The notes: a model not told the origin generated them from the letters alone. A stretch of 64,000 bases of DNA from SZUA-36 sp963704855 (GCA_963704855.1 CAVPHY010000002.1:744001-808000); one strand, 5' to 3'; numbered from the stretch's first letter, positions 16,556 to 26,237 are shown. Made by a program: numbers and translations.

Positions 16556-18095
16556 TATCAATGACGAATTTACACAGCTGCAAAAGAAGCTGCTGCCAAT
16601 CTGGACCTCGATACGCCAGGATGACAACTTTGCACACACCTCGCTGATCATTCCGTCCCTGAGCGTTGACCAGGAGGAACTCAGCAAGGTCCAGGGCGCA
16701 TCATTTTACGAAGAGCGGCTGATGTTCGCGCTGATCCGCCTGCGCAACCCGAACGCCCGGCTGATCTATGTAACCAGCCAACCGGTCCACCCCGATGTGG
16801 TCGATTATTATCTCCAGTTATTGATCGGTGTTCCCGCCGCCCACGCCAGACGGCGTTTGCAGATGCTTAGTGTTTTCGACAACAGTAACCGGCCGTTGAC
16901 CCAAAAGGTCCTTGAGCGACCCAGGGTGTTGAAGCGATTGAGTGAATGGATCAGTGAACACGGCCCGGGCTACCTGACCTGTTACAACACCACCATGCTG
17001 GAAAGACGCCTTGCATTGGAACTGGGAATCCCCCTGAACGGGGTCGATCCGGTATTGCTGCCATTGGGCACCAAATCCGGCAGCAGGGAAACCTTCACTG
17101 CCGCAAACGTACCGCACCCCGCCGGTTATGAGAACCTGCACACCGAACAGGAAATTGTTTCGGGGCTTTGTGCGTTGGCGCAACAACGCCCGGATATCAA
17201 GCGGGCTGTCGTCAAGATCAACGAAGGGTTTTCAGGTGAAGGAAACGGGGTTTTCACCTACCCGGAATCGAAAACCGACCCACAGGCGGTACAGCAGTCG
17301 CTGATGCAACTCGAATGGTCATCAGCAAGTGAAAACACCCGTTCCTTCCTGCGAAAGTTCGAGCAGATGGGTGGAATTGTCGAAGAAATGATCGAGGGGG
17401 ATGAGGTGCGCTCCCCCAGTGTGCAAATGCGTATCCACCCGGACGGCAAAGCCGTGCTGGTCTCCAGCCATGAACAGGTGCTGGGCGGCAAAACCGGACA
17501 GGTGTACCTCGGCTGCCGTTTCCCGGCCCGTGAAGAATACCGCTCGATGATCCAGGAACAGGCCCGGCGGATCGGTGAAGTGCTCAGCGGGAAAGGCGTG
17601 CTCGGACGTTTCGGTATCGACTTCCTGCTGACCCGCCCGAAAGACGGTCAGTGGCAATCACACGCGCTGGAAATCAACCTGCGTATGGGTGGTACAACCC
17701 CGCCCTATCACGCGCTTGAGTTTCTGAGTTCCGGTGAGTTGAATCCGGAAACCGGCATCTACTGTTCACCCACCGGGCAGGAGAAATTCTACAGCGCAAC
17801 CGATAACCTCAAGTCGCCTGCCTACCGCGGTCTGTTACCCGAAGACCTGTTCGATATCAGCATCCGCAACAAGATTCATTACCAGCCCGATAGTGGTACG
17901 GGTGTGTTGTTCTACATGATCGGGGCGCTGTCACAGTATGGAAAAATCGGCATGACCTGTATCGGTAATTCACCGGAAGAGGCGAACGAACTATTCAGAC
18001 GTACGGTTGCCATTCTCGACCGCGAAACGGATTTGGGCGCCCATGACCATGGTGCGCTCGAACCGCTGTTCGATAACCGCGCAAATATGGAGTGA
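16545..18095 (+). CDS. PGM1-like ATP-grasp peptide ligase
   Basis: A 516-residue protein with a pre-ATP-grasp N-terminal half (about 1-190: RLMFALIRLRNPNARLIYVTS) and an ATP-grasp C-terminal half (KRAVVKINEGFSGEGNGVF near 218-236; GGIVEEMIEGDEVRSPSVQ; LEINLRMGGTTPPYHAL as metal-binding end). This arrangement resembles PGM1, the peptide ligase of pheganomycin biosynthesis, and related carboxylate-amine ligases. It shares its promoter with glgA and the ligase at 15335 by overlap. It is the last gene of the locus; its amine and carboxylate partners are unknown. Confidence 0.8.
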   Translation: MLPDINDEFTQLQKKLLPIWTSIRQDDNFAHTSLIIPSLSVDQEELSKVQGASFYEERLMFALIRLRNPNARLIYVTSQPVHPDVVDYYLQLLIGVPAAHARRRLQMLSVFDNSNRPLTQKVLERPRVLKRLSEWISEHGPGYLTCYNTTMLERRLALELGIPLNGVDPVLLPLGTKSGSRETFTAANVPHPAGYENLHTEQEIVSGLCALAQQRPDIKRAVVKINEGFSGEGNGVFTYPESKTDPQAVQQSLMQLEWSSASENTRSFLRKFEQMGGIVEEMIEGDEVRSPSVQMRIHPDGKAVLVSSHEQVLGGKTGQVYLGCRFPAREEYRSMIQEQARRIGEVLSGKGVLGRFGIDFLLTRPKDGQWQSHALEINLRMGGTTPPYHALEFLSSGELNPETGIYCSPTGQEKFYSATDNLKSPAYRGLLPEDLFDISIRNKIHYQPDSGTGVLFYMIGALSQYGKIGMTCIGNSPEEANELFRRTVAILDRETDLGAHDHGALEPLFDNRANME

Positions 18096-18219
18096 TCAAG
18101 TGTATTAATCGGCATCCGATCTGACAGGCGTTGCTCTGGCACTTTAGTCCCAATTATAGAAAGATCAGGGCGGCAAGCGGGACAAGCAGCTCACAATGTT
18201 CTCCTGCTACCACATGTTC

Positions 18220-19002
18220 TCATCGGATGAGCGGTGTCATCTGTCGCAACAGCTCCGTCATCTCTGTCTGGCTGACAGTAATCAGTCCCTGCTGTGGCCG
18301 GTCAAGATCAACCATGATCATCAGGACAGCAACAAAGGCCAGCGCAAAAAGCACAATCGCGGCAACATCCCGTTTCCGGTCGGCACTGCTGGCCACGCCT
18401 ACCAAGAGGAAGCTCACTAATATGGTACTGATGAGCAATATCCCCAAAACCCGAGGCAGACGCTTGGTTGCAGCAGCCAGGCGTAATGAATGCACATCGA
18501 TCACTTCATTGACGGATTCAACAAGGGTCGCCATGATGACGCTGTCATTACCCTGCCTGACATTGTCTTCGATGATGCCCCACATTTCGCCGTGAATCTG
18601 CTCAGAACGCGCCACGGCGGCTGGATATTTACTATGATCCGCCACCGCTTCCAGACGCACTTCAACATAATCACGTAAGAGTTCGCGTAGCGACGTCGAA
18701 CTCGGTTCATCGAGAAATCCGGCCCGCAGCCAGGCCGTGCCGATAGCATTGGCTTCCGTTACGACCATACTCTTGCGATCGCCGTGTTGCCCTATCGCAA
18801 TCCCGATGGCAAAGGCCATTAGGAACCCCATCAGGCTCAGTATGCCGCCAACCACCAGGCCGGTCATGCGGGTGTCCCGCTTGTCTGTACTTCGGTCCTG
18901 CAGCCAAATGCCGATACGAAAGCCGATCTCCGCAGACACGAGAACCAAAAAAACGATGATCACAAAAACAGCCCAGACCGGGAACCTATCCAGGTATTCC
19001 AT
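18220..19002 (-). CDS. Bestrophin-like / DUF4239-type membrane protein
   Basis: A 260-residue integral membrane protein with about four hydrophobic segments: WAVFVIIVFLVLVSAEIGF (about 9-27), LVVGGILSLMGFLMAFAIGI (about 49-68), and two near the C terminus (LGILLISTILVSFLLVGVA and AAIVLFALAFVAVLMIMV). The middle (about 75-180) is soluble and mostly helical. The pattern matches the bestrophin-like DUF4239 family, of unknown function. It stands alone, convergent with the ATP-grasp locus. Confidence 0.7.
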   Translation of the reverse strand: MEYLDRFPVWAVFVIIVFLVLVSAEIGFRIGIWLQDRSTDKRDTRMTGLVVGGILSLMGFLMAFAIGIAIGQHGDRKSMVVTEANAIGTAWLRAGFLDEPSSTSLRELLRDYVEVRLEAVADHSKYPAAVARSEQIHGEMWGIIEDNVRQGNDSVIMATLVESVNEVIDVHSLRLAAATKRLPRVLGILLISTILVSFLLVGVASSADRKRDVAAIVLFALAFVAVLMIMVDLDRPQQGLITVSQTEMTELLRQMTPLIR

Positions 19003-19114
19003 AATTTTGAGTCCCTAAATTCCCATCAATGTACCGAGTCGGTATTTATGATTATCCCCCCGGGGGAAGTCGTGGGATTCTATCAGTTTGCAGCTAAGGG
19101 TCAATGAAAAATGA

Positions 19115-19137
19115 GAGGCTCGCAAGCCTTGTTTTTT
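19115..19137 (+). terminator. Short hairpin followed by a T-run
   Basis: AGGCT (19116-19120) pairs with AGCCT (19125-19129) across a 4 nt loop and is followed by TGTTTTTTG. The stem is short, and no plus-strand gene ends just upstream, so this is a weak candidate. Confidence 0.25.
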
Positions 19138-19263
19138 GGGCCTATCAACTTTTCCTGATTTTCTAATTCATATCCAATATCTACAGCCAATTCCACTCTC
19201 TCAGGTTGCTACCATCAACTTTCATGCCACTCACTGACAATTGCCGGGAACAATCTCGTGCGA

Positions 19264-19470
19264 ATGTACAAACGTGATTTTCTGGCCGGTTCCGGGCTAT
19301 CCGCAATTGCGCCAGCGATTGGCGCCTTTTCAACTGTAATGGCAACTGAGTCGAATAAACAATTGAGCTCGATTGTTCGCAATGTCGTACTCGTCAGCGT
19401 GGAAGAGCGTTTGGCATGGATCCGCTGTTGGCAGGTTTCAGTTAATCACATTGCTGAAAATCAAGCCTAG
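19264..19470 (+). pseudogene. Possible remnant of a Tat-exported protein
   Basis: A 68-codon open stretch beginning MYKRDFLAGSGLSAIAPAIG, which resembles a twin-arginine-type or plain secretory signal (basic start, KRDFL, then a small hydrophobic stretch). Nothing recognisable follows and the frame soon closes. With no ribosome-binding site and no conserved domain, it is best read as the decayed 5' end of a lost secreted protein, or as chance. The rest of 19003-20128 shows no gene. Confidence 0.2.
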
Positions 19471-19932
19471 GCTACCGCCGCTTACTGGTCAGCACCTGCC
19501 CTTCAGCTCTGGATATGGCGTTGCGCAACTTTCGGCCAAAACCCGCCCATTGGCACCTTCCAAAACTACCGCGAACAAATACACCTGTGACTGATTGCTA
19601 CAGTTTGCTCACAGTAATTTGAGAATGTGGTCATTATGTTTTGCCAGACCACAATGCACGTTCTGCAGCAACAGTACAGTTGCCGGATTGCCGGGTTTCG
19701 CCTAACCAGCCATTCGTTTGTTCGATTGAAGAGAGTTGTTAACCACGGTACTGACCTGCTACTCCCGTTTTGGTAACGGTATGGCTGATCTCATCCCGGG
19801 TTCAAGGATTGGCTAAAAATCCAATTGTATCCGACTCATATTTAGATCTGAACGTTCAAAGTTGACCAGGTTGCGTATTTAGAACTCCATCTGATGCCGG
19901 TCATGAGCCCCTGACCCAGTAACCTTTACAGA

Positions 19933-20040
19933 CATGTATCGATTATATATTATTATTTAAAAATATAACTTGATATTTAATATATATAATGATAAAAAAT
20001 ATATAGTTTAAGTATAGATATATATTTCGTAATAATCCTG
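19933..20040. other. Strongly AT-rich tract
   Basis: About 110 bp made almost entirely of A and T, with runs such as ATATATAAT and TTTAAAAATATA, in a chromosome that is otherwise GC-balanced. It lies just upstream of the NTF2-like gene. It may act as an UP element or a binding site for a nucleoid protein, or mark a foreign insertion. Confidence 0.5.
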
Positions 20041-20128
20041 AAAACCTGAGCCTTATCCAACAAACATCAGCAAACGCCCAAGCAGCAAAATTAGCCACGA
20101 CTGAAATTTAATAGAGGAAATTTAAAAA

Positions 20129-20689
20129 ATGAGAAAGTATATTGCGACTTTAGGGTTGCTCATTTGCGTTTTACTACTACCCTTGGCGGCAAATGCCAAA
20201 AGTAATTCCAGTAACCTGAACAAGGAACGACTTGAGGTTGGTCGAGCTCTGATCGAGGTGACATTCGACAACCTGGATTCCATTATTCCTTATTACACCA
20301 ATGACATTGAGTATCACGACCCCATTGTAGATATTTACGGAATTGAGGATATGTCTGATTTCCTCTACCGCTTATTCGGCTCCACCCCTGACCTGATCAC
20401 CGAGGTGGAGGACGAAATTACCATTGATGGCATCTACACTTCGACCTGGACCATGAGGGGTATTTTTATTGCCGATCCCAATGACCCTGAAAATTCAGGT
20501 GTTCCATACGAGGCCAAAGGCATGTCGATTATTAAGTTTCGCGACAAAACCACCGATGTCTATTATCAACGCGATTACTACACAGAAGGGGACATCATGA
20601 TTGCCATTCCGGGGTTAGATGGAGCGGTCTATGGCTTCAGGGCATTTTATCTATGTGCCGTTGATCCGCAGTTCGTGTGCCCGTTTTAA
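20129..20689 (+). CDS. Secreted SnoaL/NTF2-like protein
   Basis: A 186-residue protein with a clear signal peptide (MRKYIATLGLLICVLLLPLAANA, cleavage after ANA). The mature part has the NTF2-like cone-fold pattern: a helix (RLEVGRALIEVTFDNLDSIIPYYTNDIEYHDPI), then the strands that follow a ligand-pocket helix (SDFLYRLFG). It is probably periplasmic or exported; ligand or reaction unknown. GAGGAA lies eleven bases before the ATG. Codon use is more AT-rich than its neighbours and it is followed by its own terminator, so it may be a recently acquired single-gene unit. Confidence 0.72.
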   Translation: MRKYIATLGLLICVLLLPLAANAKSNSSNLNKERLEVGRALIEVTFDNLDSIIPYYTNDIEYHDPIVDIYGIEDMSDFLYRLFGSTPDLITEVEDEITIDGIYTSTWTMRGIFIADPNDPENSGVPYEAKGMSIIKFRDKTTDVYYQRDYYTEGDIMIAIPGLDGAVYGFRAFYLCAVDPQFVCPF

Positions 20690-20718
20690 GCGTTTTAAAT
20701 TGAGTAATTGATAAGAAC

Positions 20719-20744
20719 GACCTCGCAATTGCGGGGTCTTCTTT
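20719..20744 (+). terminator. Intrinsic terminator of the NTF2-like gene
   Basis: GACCTCGC (20719-20726) pairs with GCGGGGTC (20731-20738), one G-U pair, AATT loop, followed by TTCTTT, 30 bp after the stop codon. Confidence 0.75.
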
Positions 20745-20905
20745 GCTTCCAACGACCGCACCTGGCCTATATTGTTGAAAAACTCGGTTATGAGATGAAC
20801 GATTTTGCGACTCAGGTTTTGATGCGAGGTCTTGGCTCCGGCTGATGCCGGATTTTGATGTTTATTTTTGCTTTTATTCGTTTATTTCATGTTTTTCGAT
20901 CACTT

Positions 20906-21827
20906 TCAGGCCATTCCGGGTACAACAGGCGGATCTGTCCCAAGGTACATGGCCATGCGTCTGAGATTTTGCGCTGTGGCGGTCAGTAGGAACTCATCCT
21001 GAGCACCTGTCAGTCCGCGTAGTCGTAAACGATCCATCTTCAGAATACGTTTCATATGGCCAAAGAGCATCTCGACCTGTTTGCGTTGGCGTCGGGTGCG
21101 CCGGTAAGCCGGGGTTTTTGCTACTTCCCGGGCTACATCCCGTGCAGCTTCATGAACGCTGCGAGTCACCTTGCGTTTAACGGTGTTGGGACAGCACTGT
21201 TCCTTTAACGGACATGCTTTGCAGTCGTGCTGACTGGAACTTTATTTGATCGTGTTGTCTTTGGTGATCCCGCTACGTGGCTTGCTGAACCGACGTCGGA
21301 ACCGCTTTAGTTGTTTACCGTTCGGGCAAGTGTAGTGATCCGCGTCTTCATCGAAGCTGAAGTCTGAACGACTGAAGGTGCCGTCGGTACGTTCACCTCT
21401 TTCCCATATCGGCACGTGTGGTTCGATGGCCTTATCGTTAACCATCCAGCCCAGGAACTCGGCCGTACCATAGGCAGTATCACCAATCAGCTTTTTAGTC
21501 TTCATCGCAAAGCGCTCTTCAACTCGCTCGATCATGGTCCTGGTGGACTGCACTTCCAGTGTCCGATGGGCCGGTGTCGCTTCCACATCGACAACGATGC
21601 CGGCATCTGTATCGATCAGATAGTTGGTGGAGTAGGCATAAAAGGCTGGACCTCCCGGTGCTGCCGTCCAGACGTGCCTGGGGATCGCTATGTGAGACCT
21701 TCTTTGGCGGTGCAACCGCTGTCGTATCATCTTCCTCCAACCCATCGAGATACTCACGGATCGCCGGTCCACCACCCCAGTCATCATCGTCTTCGTGATG
21801 GCTGGCATCAGGGTGACTCTGTGCCAC
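20906..21827 (-). pseudogene. Broken IS1182-type transposase
   Basis: Remnant of a DDE transposase. Reading from 21827 leftwards, an acidic stretch (HHEDDDDWGGGP) passes through a frameshift near 21660 into YLIDTDAGIVVDVEATPAHRT, then KKLIGDTAYGTAEFLGWMV. An in-frame TAA at 21242-21244 interrupts the protein; the same frame continues with CKACPLKEQCCPN and ends with RRQRKQVEMLFGHMKRIL and TATAQNLRRMA, typical of IS1182-like elements. The N terminus is missing. The remnant abuts the stop codon of the DUF2955 gene, so its insertion or decay edge is there. With one frameshift, one nonsense codon and a missing front it cannot be active. Confidence 0.8.
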
Positions 21828-21873
21828 TTGACCGGAGACGGCTAATGGGTGACCCCATCATTTGCAACACGGC

Positions 21874-22929
21874 CTAGTCCGCACCGGGTTGGGCGGATTT
21901 GCCGCGCCAGAAAGCATCGAAAACATAGATCGCGGCCACACCGTATAACGTGGCCCAACCCATCATGACAATCCGGTCAAAAAACTTCGCGCCCGCGGCA
22001 TCGCCAAAGGCACCATCCAGTAGCGAAGGAACAATGATGACCAGCATCGTCAGGAAAGCATATGACCAGGTGTCCGCCGTTGCGGTCATGCCTTGACCCT
22101 GGAATATTTTTCGGCCCATGAGAAGCCCGCTCACTGTGACCAGTAATGTCAGGTTCAGGAGCGACGGCCAGATGCTCATCAGATTCCATAGGATGAGCGC
22201 ACCGATCCCGCCGATCAGTGTCGACAGCAACAGGGACTTGCCCACTGCTTTTGTTTTCTCGTTCTCTGCCTGCTGCCCCATGCTGGCGACCTTGATCATG
22301 ACGGCCAGGTAGGATGCGCTGCCGGCGTAAAAAAGGAAAAATACGATCACCGGCAGGACGATGGCGGTTGAACGCCAGGCGCTGCGTATGGCCTGTTGAC
22401 GCGACGGGCGCCCGGTTTCCGGCTTGGGTTTTGGGCCTTCCTCCGAAGGTTTCTCCGGTATCAAAACAAACGCCAGCCAAAGGATACCGATGGCGATAAC
22501 CGCGTTCAGGGTTAGTGCCAGGTTAACCGCCATCACCGCGGCGATCGAGTCTGAGCCGACGGCCGCGACGATCGCCAGACCCATGGTCAGGAAGGCGCCT
22601 AGGATGGGCGAACCGCCGCTGGCACCGTAATAGAAACACAAGAAACAACCTGCGATCAACAACAGCAAACCCACCATGGGTTGGTAGCTTAATACCGGCA
22701 GCAAAATCCAGGTCGTCAACCATACCGGTATGACCAGCGCGAGGAAGAATATCAAACCCTGTCTAAGCTTCAGCCCGGGTAGAGGAAGCGCCAGTAGTAT
22801 GGACAGCAGCACGGGTGTGATAAAGGACACGCTCCAGCCGACAGCTTGCGAAACGAACAACGCGAACGCCGTGACGAACGCCAGTCTGAAAATTCTCCGC
22901 GTCGCAACCGGATGCATCTCAATAGGCAT
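21874..22929 (-). CDS. DUF2955 inner-membrane protein
   Basis: A 351-residue protein with about ten hydrophobic segments arranged in two similar halves separated by a charged linker (IPEKPSEEGPKPKPETGRPS, about 158-177). The pattern matches DUF2955, which is found with HlyD/EmrA-type adaptors, similar in outline to FUSC-type exporters. It is the last gene of a three-gene operon and overlaps the HlyD gene by 11 bp. It is likely the inner-membrane part of an export system whose cargo is unknown. Confidence 0.72.
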   Translation of the reverse strand: MPIEMHPVATRRIFRLAFVTAFALFVSQAVGWSVSFITPVLLSILLALPLPGLKLRQGLIFFLALVIPVWLTTWILLPVLSYQPMVGLLLLIAGCFLCFYYGASGGSPILGAFLTMGLAIVAAVGSDSIAAVMAVNLALTLNAVIAIGILWLAFVLIPEKPSEEGPKPKPETGRPSRQQAIRSAWRSTAIVLPVIVFFLFYAGSASYLAVMIKVASMGQQAENEKTKAVGKSLLLSTLIGGIGALILWNLMSIWPSLLNLTLLVTVSGLLMGRKIFQGQGMTATADTWSYAFLTMLVIIVPSLLDGAFGDAAGAKFFDRIVMMGWATLYGVAAIYVFDAFWRGKSAQPGAD

Positions 22930-23998
22930 AGCTCAGGTAAGCATGCACGCGGATATAGATTCTTCCCAGGGCATTCATGATCCTGTTGTCACCGGTATAG
23001 ACGATCACCGACGCCTGTGAACCGACACGCAAATTCGACATGGACAGGTCACTCGCATCGAAGTCAATCGTCACCGGGAAGCGCTGCTCGGCACGCAACC
23101 AGTTGCGGTCATTGTCGATAGTTGGCAGTGTGCCCAATGCATTGGAATTGACCTCGACACCGTAACCGGTTTGCCTGACGCGGCCCTTGAAAACCTTACC
23201 CGGCCGCACATCAAAAGTGACTTCGGCGCGATCGCCCGCATCAACATGACCCAGGTTGTTTTCCGACAGGTCGGCCTGAATCCAGGTATCGTGGATCGCG
23301 ATGAACGTCATCAGGGGTGCTCCCGATGCTGCAAAGTTCCCCTGGTCGACACGCAAATCGGTAATCATGCCATTGCGTGGCGCATATACGACCGTTCTCT
23401 CCAGGTTCAGCCGGGCATCTTCCAGATTGGTACGCACCTGCTGAATCTGGGCGTTATTGTTATCGGTGGCGCCCAGGGCGCTGATTGCAGCCGCCAGCGT
23501 CGACTGGGCGGCTGACAGCCTGGCACGGGCAGATGCAAGCGCCGCTTCGGACTGCTGGATACGTCTTTCAGAAATTGCGCCGGCGTCCTCTTCACGAATA
23601 CGGCGCATACGCGATGTATCCTGTTCCGCACTCCAGACTGAGGCCTTGGCCGACTCGACATTGGCCCTTGAAGCAGCCACGTTTGAAATACCGGCTTCAA
23701 TCGACTGCTCGGCATTTTTTAACGCAGCTTCCGCCGCCCGCACCGCCAACTCGTAGGACCCGGGATCGATGCTAAACAGTTTTTGTCCTGCCTTGACCAG
23801 TTGATTGTTTTCAACATCTACGCTTATCAACCTGCCGGAAACCTGCGGCGCAACCGGAACCACGTAGGCATGTACCCTGGCCTGTGTGGTAAACGGGGTC
23901 AGCCGGTCACCCGCCAGGTAAATGATCATCAAGACGACACATAGCACCAGGACAATGAATGTCCAAAGACGCACCGGGTCTCTCTTTTTTTTACTGGT
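22919..23998 (-). CDS. HlyD/EmrA-family periplasmic adaptor
   Basis: A membrane-fusion protein of about 359 residues. One N-terminal transmembrane helix (LWTFIVLVLCVVLMIIYLAG) is followed by a lipoyl-like half-motif (VAPQVSGRLISVDVENNQLVKAGQKLF), a long alpha-hairpin rich in Ala, Glu and Arg (about 90-200), and the second half (VYAPRNGMITDLRVDQGNFAASG). It bridges the inner-membrane component and the outer-membrane channel. I chose ATG 23998 (MTSKKKRDP) because GGGGAG lies nine bases before it; the longer frame from 24031 lacks this. It overlaps the NodT gene by 8 bp. Confidence 0.88.
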   Translation of the reverse strand, partial: TSKKKRDPVRLWTFIVLVLCVVLMIIYLAGDRLTPFTTQARVHAYVVPVAPQVSGRLISVDVENNQLVKAGQKLFSIDPGSYELAVRAAEAALKNAEQSIEAGISNVAASRANVESAKASVWSAEQDTSRMRRIREEDAGAISERRIQQSEAALASARARLSAAQSTLAAAISALGATDNNNAQIQQVRTNLEDARLNLERTVVYAPRNGMITDLRVDQGNFAASGAPLMTFIAIHDTWIQADLSENNLGHVDAGDRAEVTFDVRPGKVFKGRVRQTGYGVEVNSNALGTLPTIDNDRNWLRAEQRFPVTIDFDASDLSMSNLRVGSQASVIVYTGDNRIMNALGRIYIRVHAYLSYAY

Positions 23999-25514
23999 CA
24001 TCCAATAAATCTCCCCAATCAGTCCGCTCACGCATGACGGTCAGCGTATTTTCATCCACAAATGGCCGTCCGTCCCTGACCTCCCAGCCACCGCCCAGGG
24101 CCTTGTACAACTGCACTACGCTCTGCACCGCCTGACCCTGGCTGGACGCATAACGATTCTGTTGGCTGAATAATGACTGCTGGGCATCCAGCACCCTCTG
24201 GTAGCCGGAGAAGCCCTCCTTGTACTGCAGCATCGACAAGTCGTTGGAGCGACGGGCAGCCTCCACCCCTTCCTTCAGGATCTCTTTTTGTGCCTGCGCA
24301 CCCACCAGTGACACCATCGCGTCATCCACTTCCTGTGCGGCCTCGAGCGCCGTCTTCTGATAAGACACGATCGCCTGTTGCAGGCGCGCGTCCTGCACCC
24401 GGATGTTATTGCGGATACGTCCGTAATTAAGAACGGGCCACGTAAATGAGGCGCCGGCATTGAAATTAAGACTATCGGTACTGAAAAGGTCCGACGCACC
24501 GCCGCCGCCTGCATCCCTGGAGATACTGACGACACCAAACGAACCCGCCAGCGCAATACTCGGGTACAGATCAGCGGTTGCAACGCCGACCTGTGCATTC
24601 TGCGCAACCACCTGTAATTCGGCTTGCCGCAGATCAGGACGGCGGCGTAAGAGATCGGCCGGTATGCCGACTGCGATCTGTACAGGCACATCCGGTATCG
24701 TGCCGTCAACGATCAGGTTTTCAACGAATCCGTTGGGCTGACCCAACAAGGTGTTCAAGGCGTTCTGGGCCAGGCCGAGCTGTGTTTTCAGCTGCGGGAC
24801 CGTCGCCCGTGTGCCAAGCAGCAGGGTTTTGGCCTGCTGGACATCCAGTTCCGAATCCTGGCCGTTGCGGTAAAGCACCTCCGCGATGTCATAGCTTCGC
24901 TGCTGTAATTTCAGGTTTTCACTTGCAATTCTGAGCTGTTCTTCAAGGAGGCGGACCGTGGCATAGGTACTCGCAACCTGAGCGGTTACCAGCACCATGG
25001 CCTCGTCATAATTGGCAATCGATGCGGCCAGCGCAGCGTCCGCCGATTCGATACCACGCCGGAACTTACCCCAGAAATCAATTTCCCAGGCCAGTGATGC
25101 ACCGAGGTCATACTGATTGAAATTCGTACTACCCTGGCCGGCATTTTCACTCGGCGAGATTCGCGTTACGCCACCCGCAGCCAGCTGCTGCTGCGGGTAC
25201 TGAATACCGATAGCAACGCCCAGCTGTGCACGTGCTTCCAGCACTCTTAGGCCGGCCAGTTCCAGTGAATAGTTGTGCCGATGCGCGATATCAACCAGCT
25301 GATTGAGTACGGGATCATTGAAAACTTCCCACCATTCGACAAGCTCGTACTCGGTTGCTTGCAGGCCTGAGTCCTCGCCCACCTCCCAGGCGTCAGTCAC
25401 CGGTGCCCCGGGCTTGACATAATCCGGCCCGACCGCTGCACAACCGGCCAGTGCCAGGGCAACAATGATTAGCCATGCCGAAGGCTTGACATGCTTGTAT
25501 CGCTCAGCTGACAT
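23991..25514 (-). CDS. NodT-family outer-membrane efflux lipoprotein
   Basis: A 507-residue TolC-like outer-membrane factor. The signal ends in a lipobox (LALAGCAAVGPDY, Cys near 25), and the mature start VGPDYVKPGAPV is typical of NodT/OprM proteins. Two similar outer-membrane-factor repeats follow, each with long coiled helices and an Ala-rich pattern, for example VGIPADLLRRRPDLRQAELQ in the second. It forms the outer channel of a tripartite efflux system with the HlyD and DUF2955 proteins downstream. Confidence 0.92.
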   Translation of the reverse strand: MSAERYKHVKPSAWLIIVALALAGCAAVGPDYVKPGAPVTDAWEVGEDSGLQATEYELVEWWEVFNDPVLNQLVDIAHRHNYSLELAGLRVLEARAQLGVAIGIQYPQQQLAAGGVTRISPSENAGQGSTNFNQYDLGASLAWEIDFWGKFRRGIESADAALAASIANYDEAMVLVTAQVASTYATVRLLEEQLRIASENLKLQQRSYDIAEVLYRNGQDSELDVQQAKTLLLGTRATVPQLKTQLGLAQNALNTLLGQPNGFVENLIVDGTIPDVPVQIAVGIPADLLRRRPDLRQAELQVVAQNAQVGVATADLYPSIALAGSFGVVSISRDAGGGGASDLFSTDSLNFNAGASFTWPVLNYGRIRNNIRVQDARLQQAIVSYQKTALEAAQEVDDAMVSLVGAQAQKEILKEGVEAARRSNDLSMLQYKEGFSGYQRVLDAQQSLFSQQNRYASSQGQAVQSVVQLYKALGGGWEVRDGRPFVDENTLTVMRERTDWGDLLDDQ

Positions 25515-25764
25515 GCATCTGCCGGGGCTTCGTCCATGCTGCGGGCGAGATCATCAGCATGTACCATCGTGTTGAATGGGTTTGCGTTGTGTTCGCCTTG
25601 TTCATCGGCCAAGCATAAGCAGTATTTTTCCCGGTTACCAGAGAGTATATGTAAAACAAACCGCTATATTCATATAAAACCCAAAGTATCAAACAGCCAT
25701 TCATATCGGACTTCGATAGTGGATAATGGGGTCATAGTAAAGGGATAGAGTAAAAAGGGAGCAG

Positions 25765-26199
25765 GTGTTTAATTGCGGAGATGTTACGCATGGTCACAAG
25801 GTGGTTCAACGAGCGACTGTAATGCAAAGGAAAACTAAGCGACCAGTCCAATTTGAAATATCTGATCAAACTCGACTTGCGATCAGAAACTTGATCACGC
25901 AGTTTAATCTCACGCCAAACCGGTTTCTTTTTCCGAGTCGCATGAGTTCATCACCCCACCTCTCAACCCGGCAGTATGCCAAGATAGTGAAAGATTGGGT
26001 GACTGACATTGGTTTGGACCCATACGCATATGGGACACACTCATTGCGAAGAACCAAGGCAACTTTGATCTATCGACGGACAAAGAACCTTCGGGCTGTT
26101 CAGTTATTGCTCGGGCATACCAAATTGGAGAGCACCGTACGATATCTGGGAATTGAACTAGACGACGCTCTTGAGATAGCGGAACAGACCGAAGTTTGA
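25765..26199 (+). pseudogene. Tyrosine recombinase, N-terminally truncated
   Basis: A 144-residue C-terminal fragment of a phage-type integrase. The HxxR box (THSLRRTKATLIYRR), the following LLGHTKLESTVRY with the nucleophile Tyr, and ATVMQRKTKRPVQFEIS are all present. The N-terminal DNA-binding domain and the first catalytic arginine are absent, so it cannot recombine DNA by itself. Sequence upstream (25515-25764) shows no matching frame. Together with the IS remnant it marks a decayed mobile region. Confidence 0.72.
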
Positions 26200-26208
26200 A
26201 GTGCGGGA

Positions 26209-26237
26209 GCGGAAGCGGCTTTTATAGCCGCTTTCGT
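26209..26237 (+). terminator. Hairpin after the integrase remnant
   Basis: An 11 bp stem with two G-U pairs (26209-26219 with 26227-26237) and a 7 nt loop, 10 bp past the stop. No T-run follows. The rest of the gap to 26464 holds only short CG-rich palindromes such as CGGCCTAGGCCG and repeated GTATAGCCG. Confidence 0.35.
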
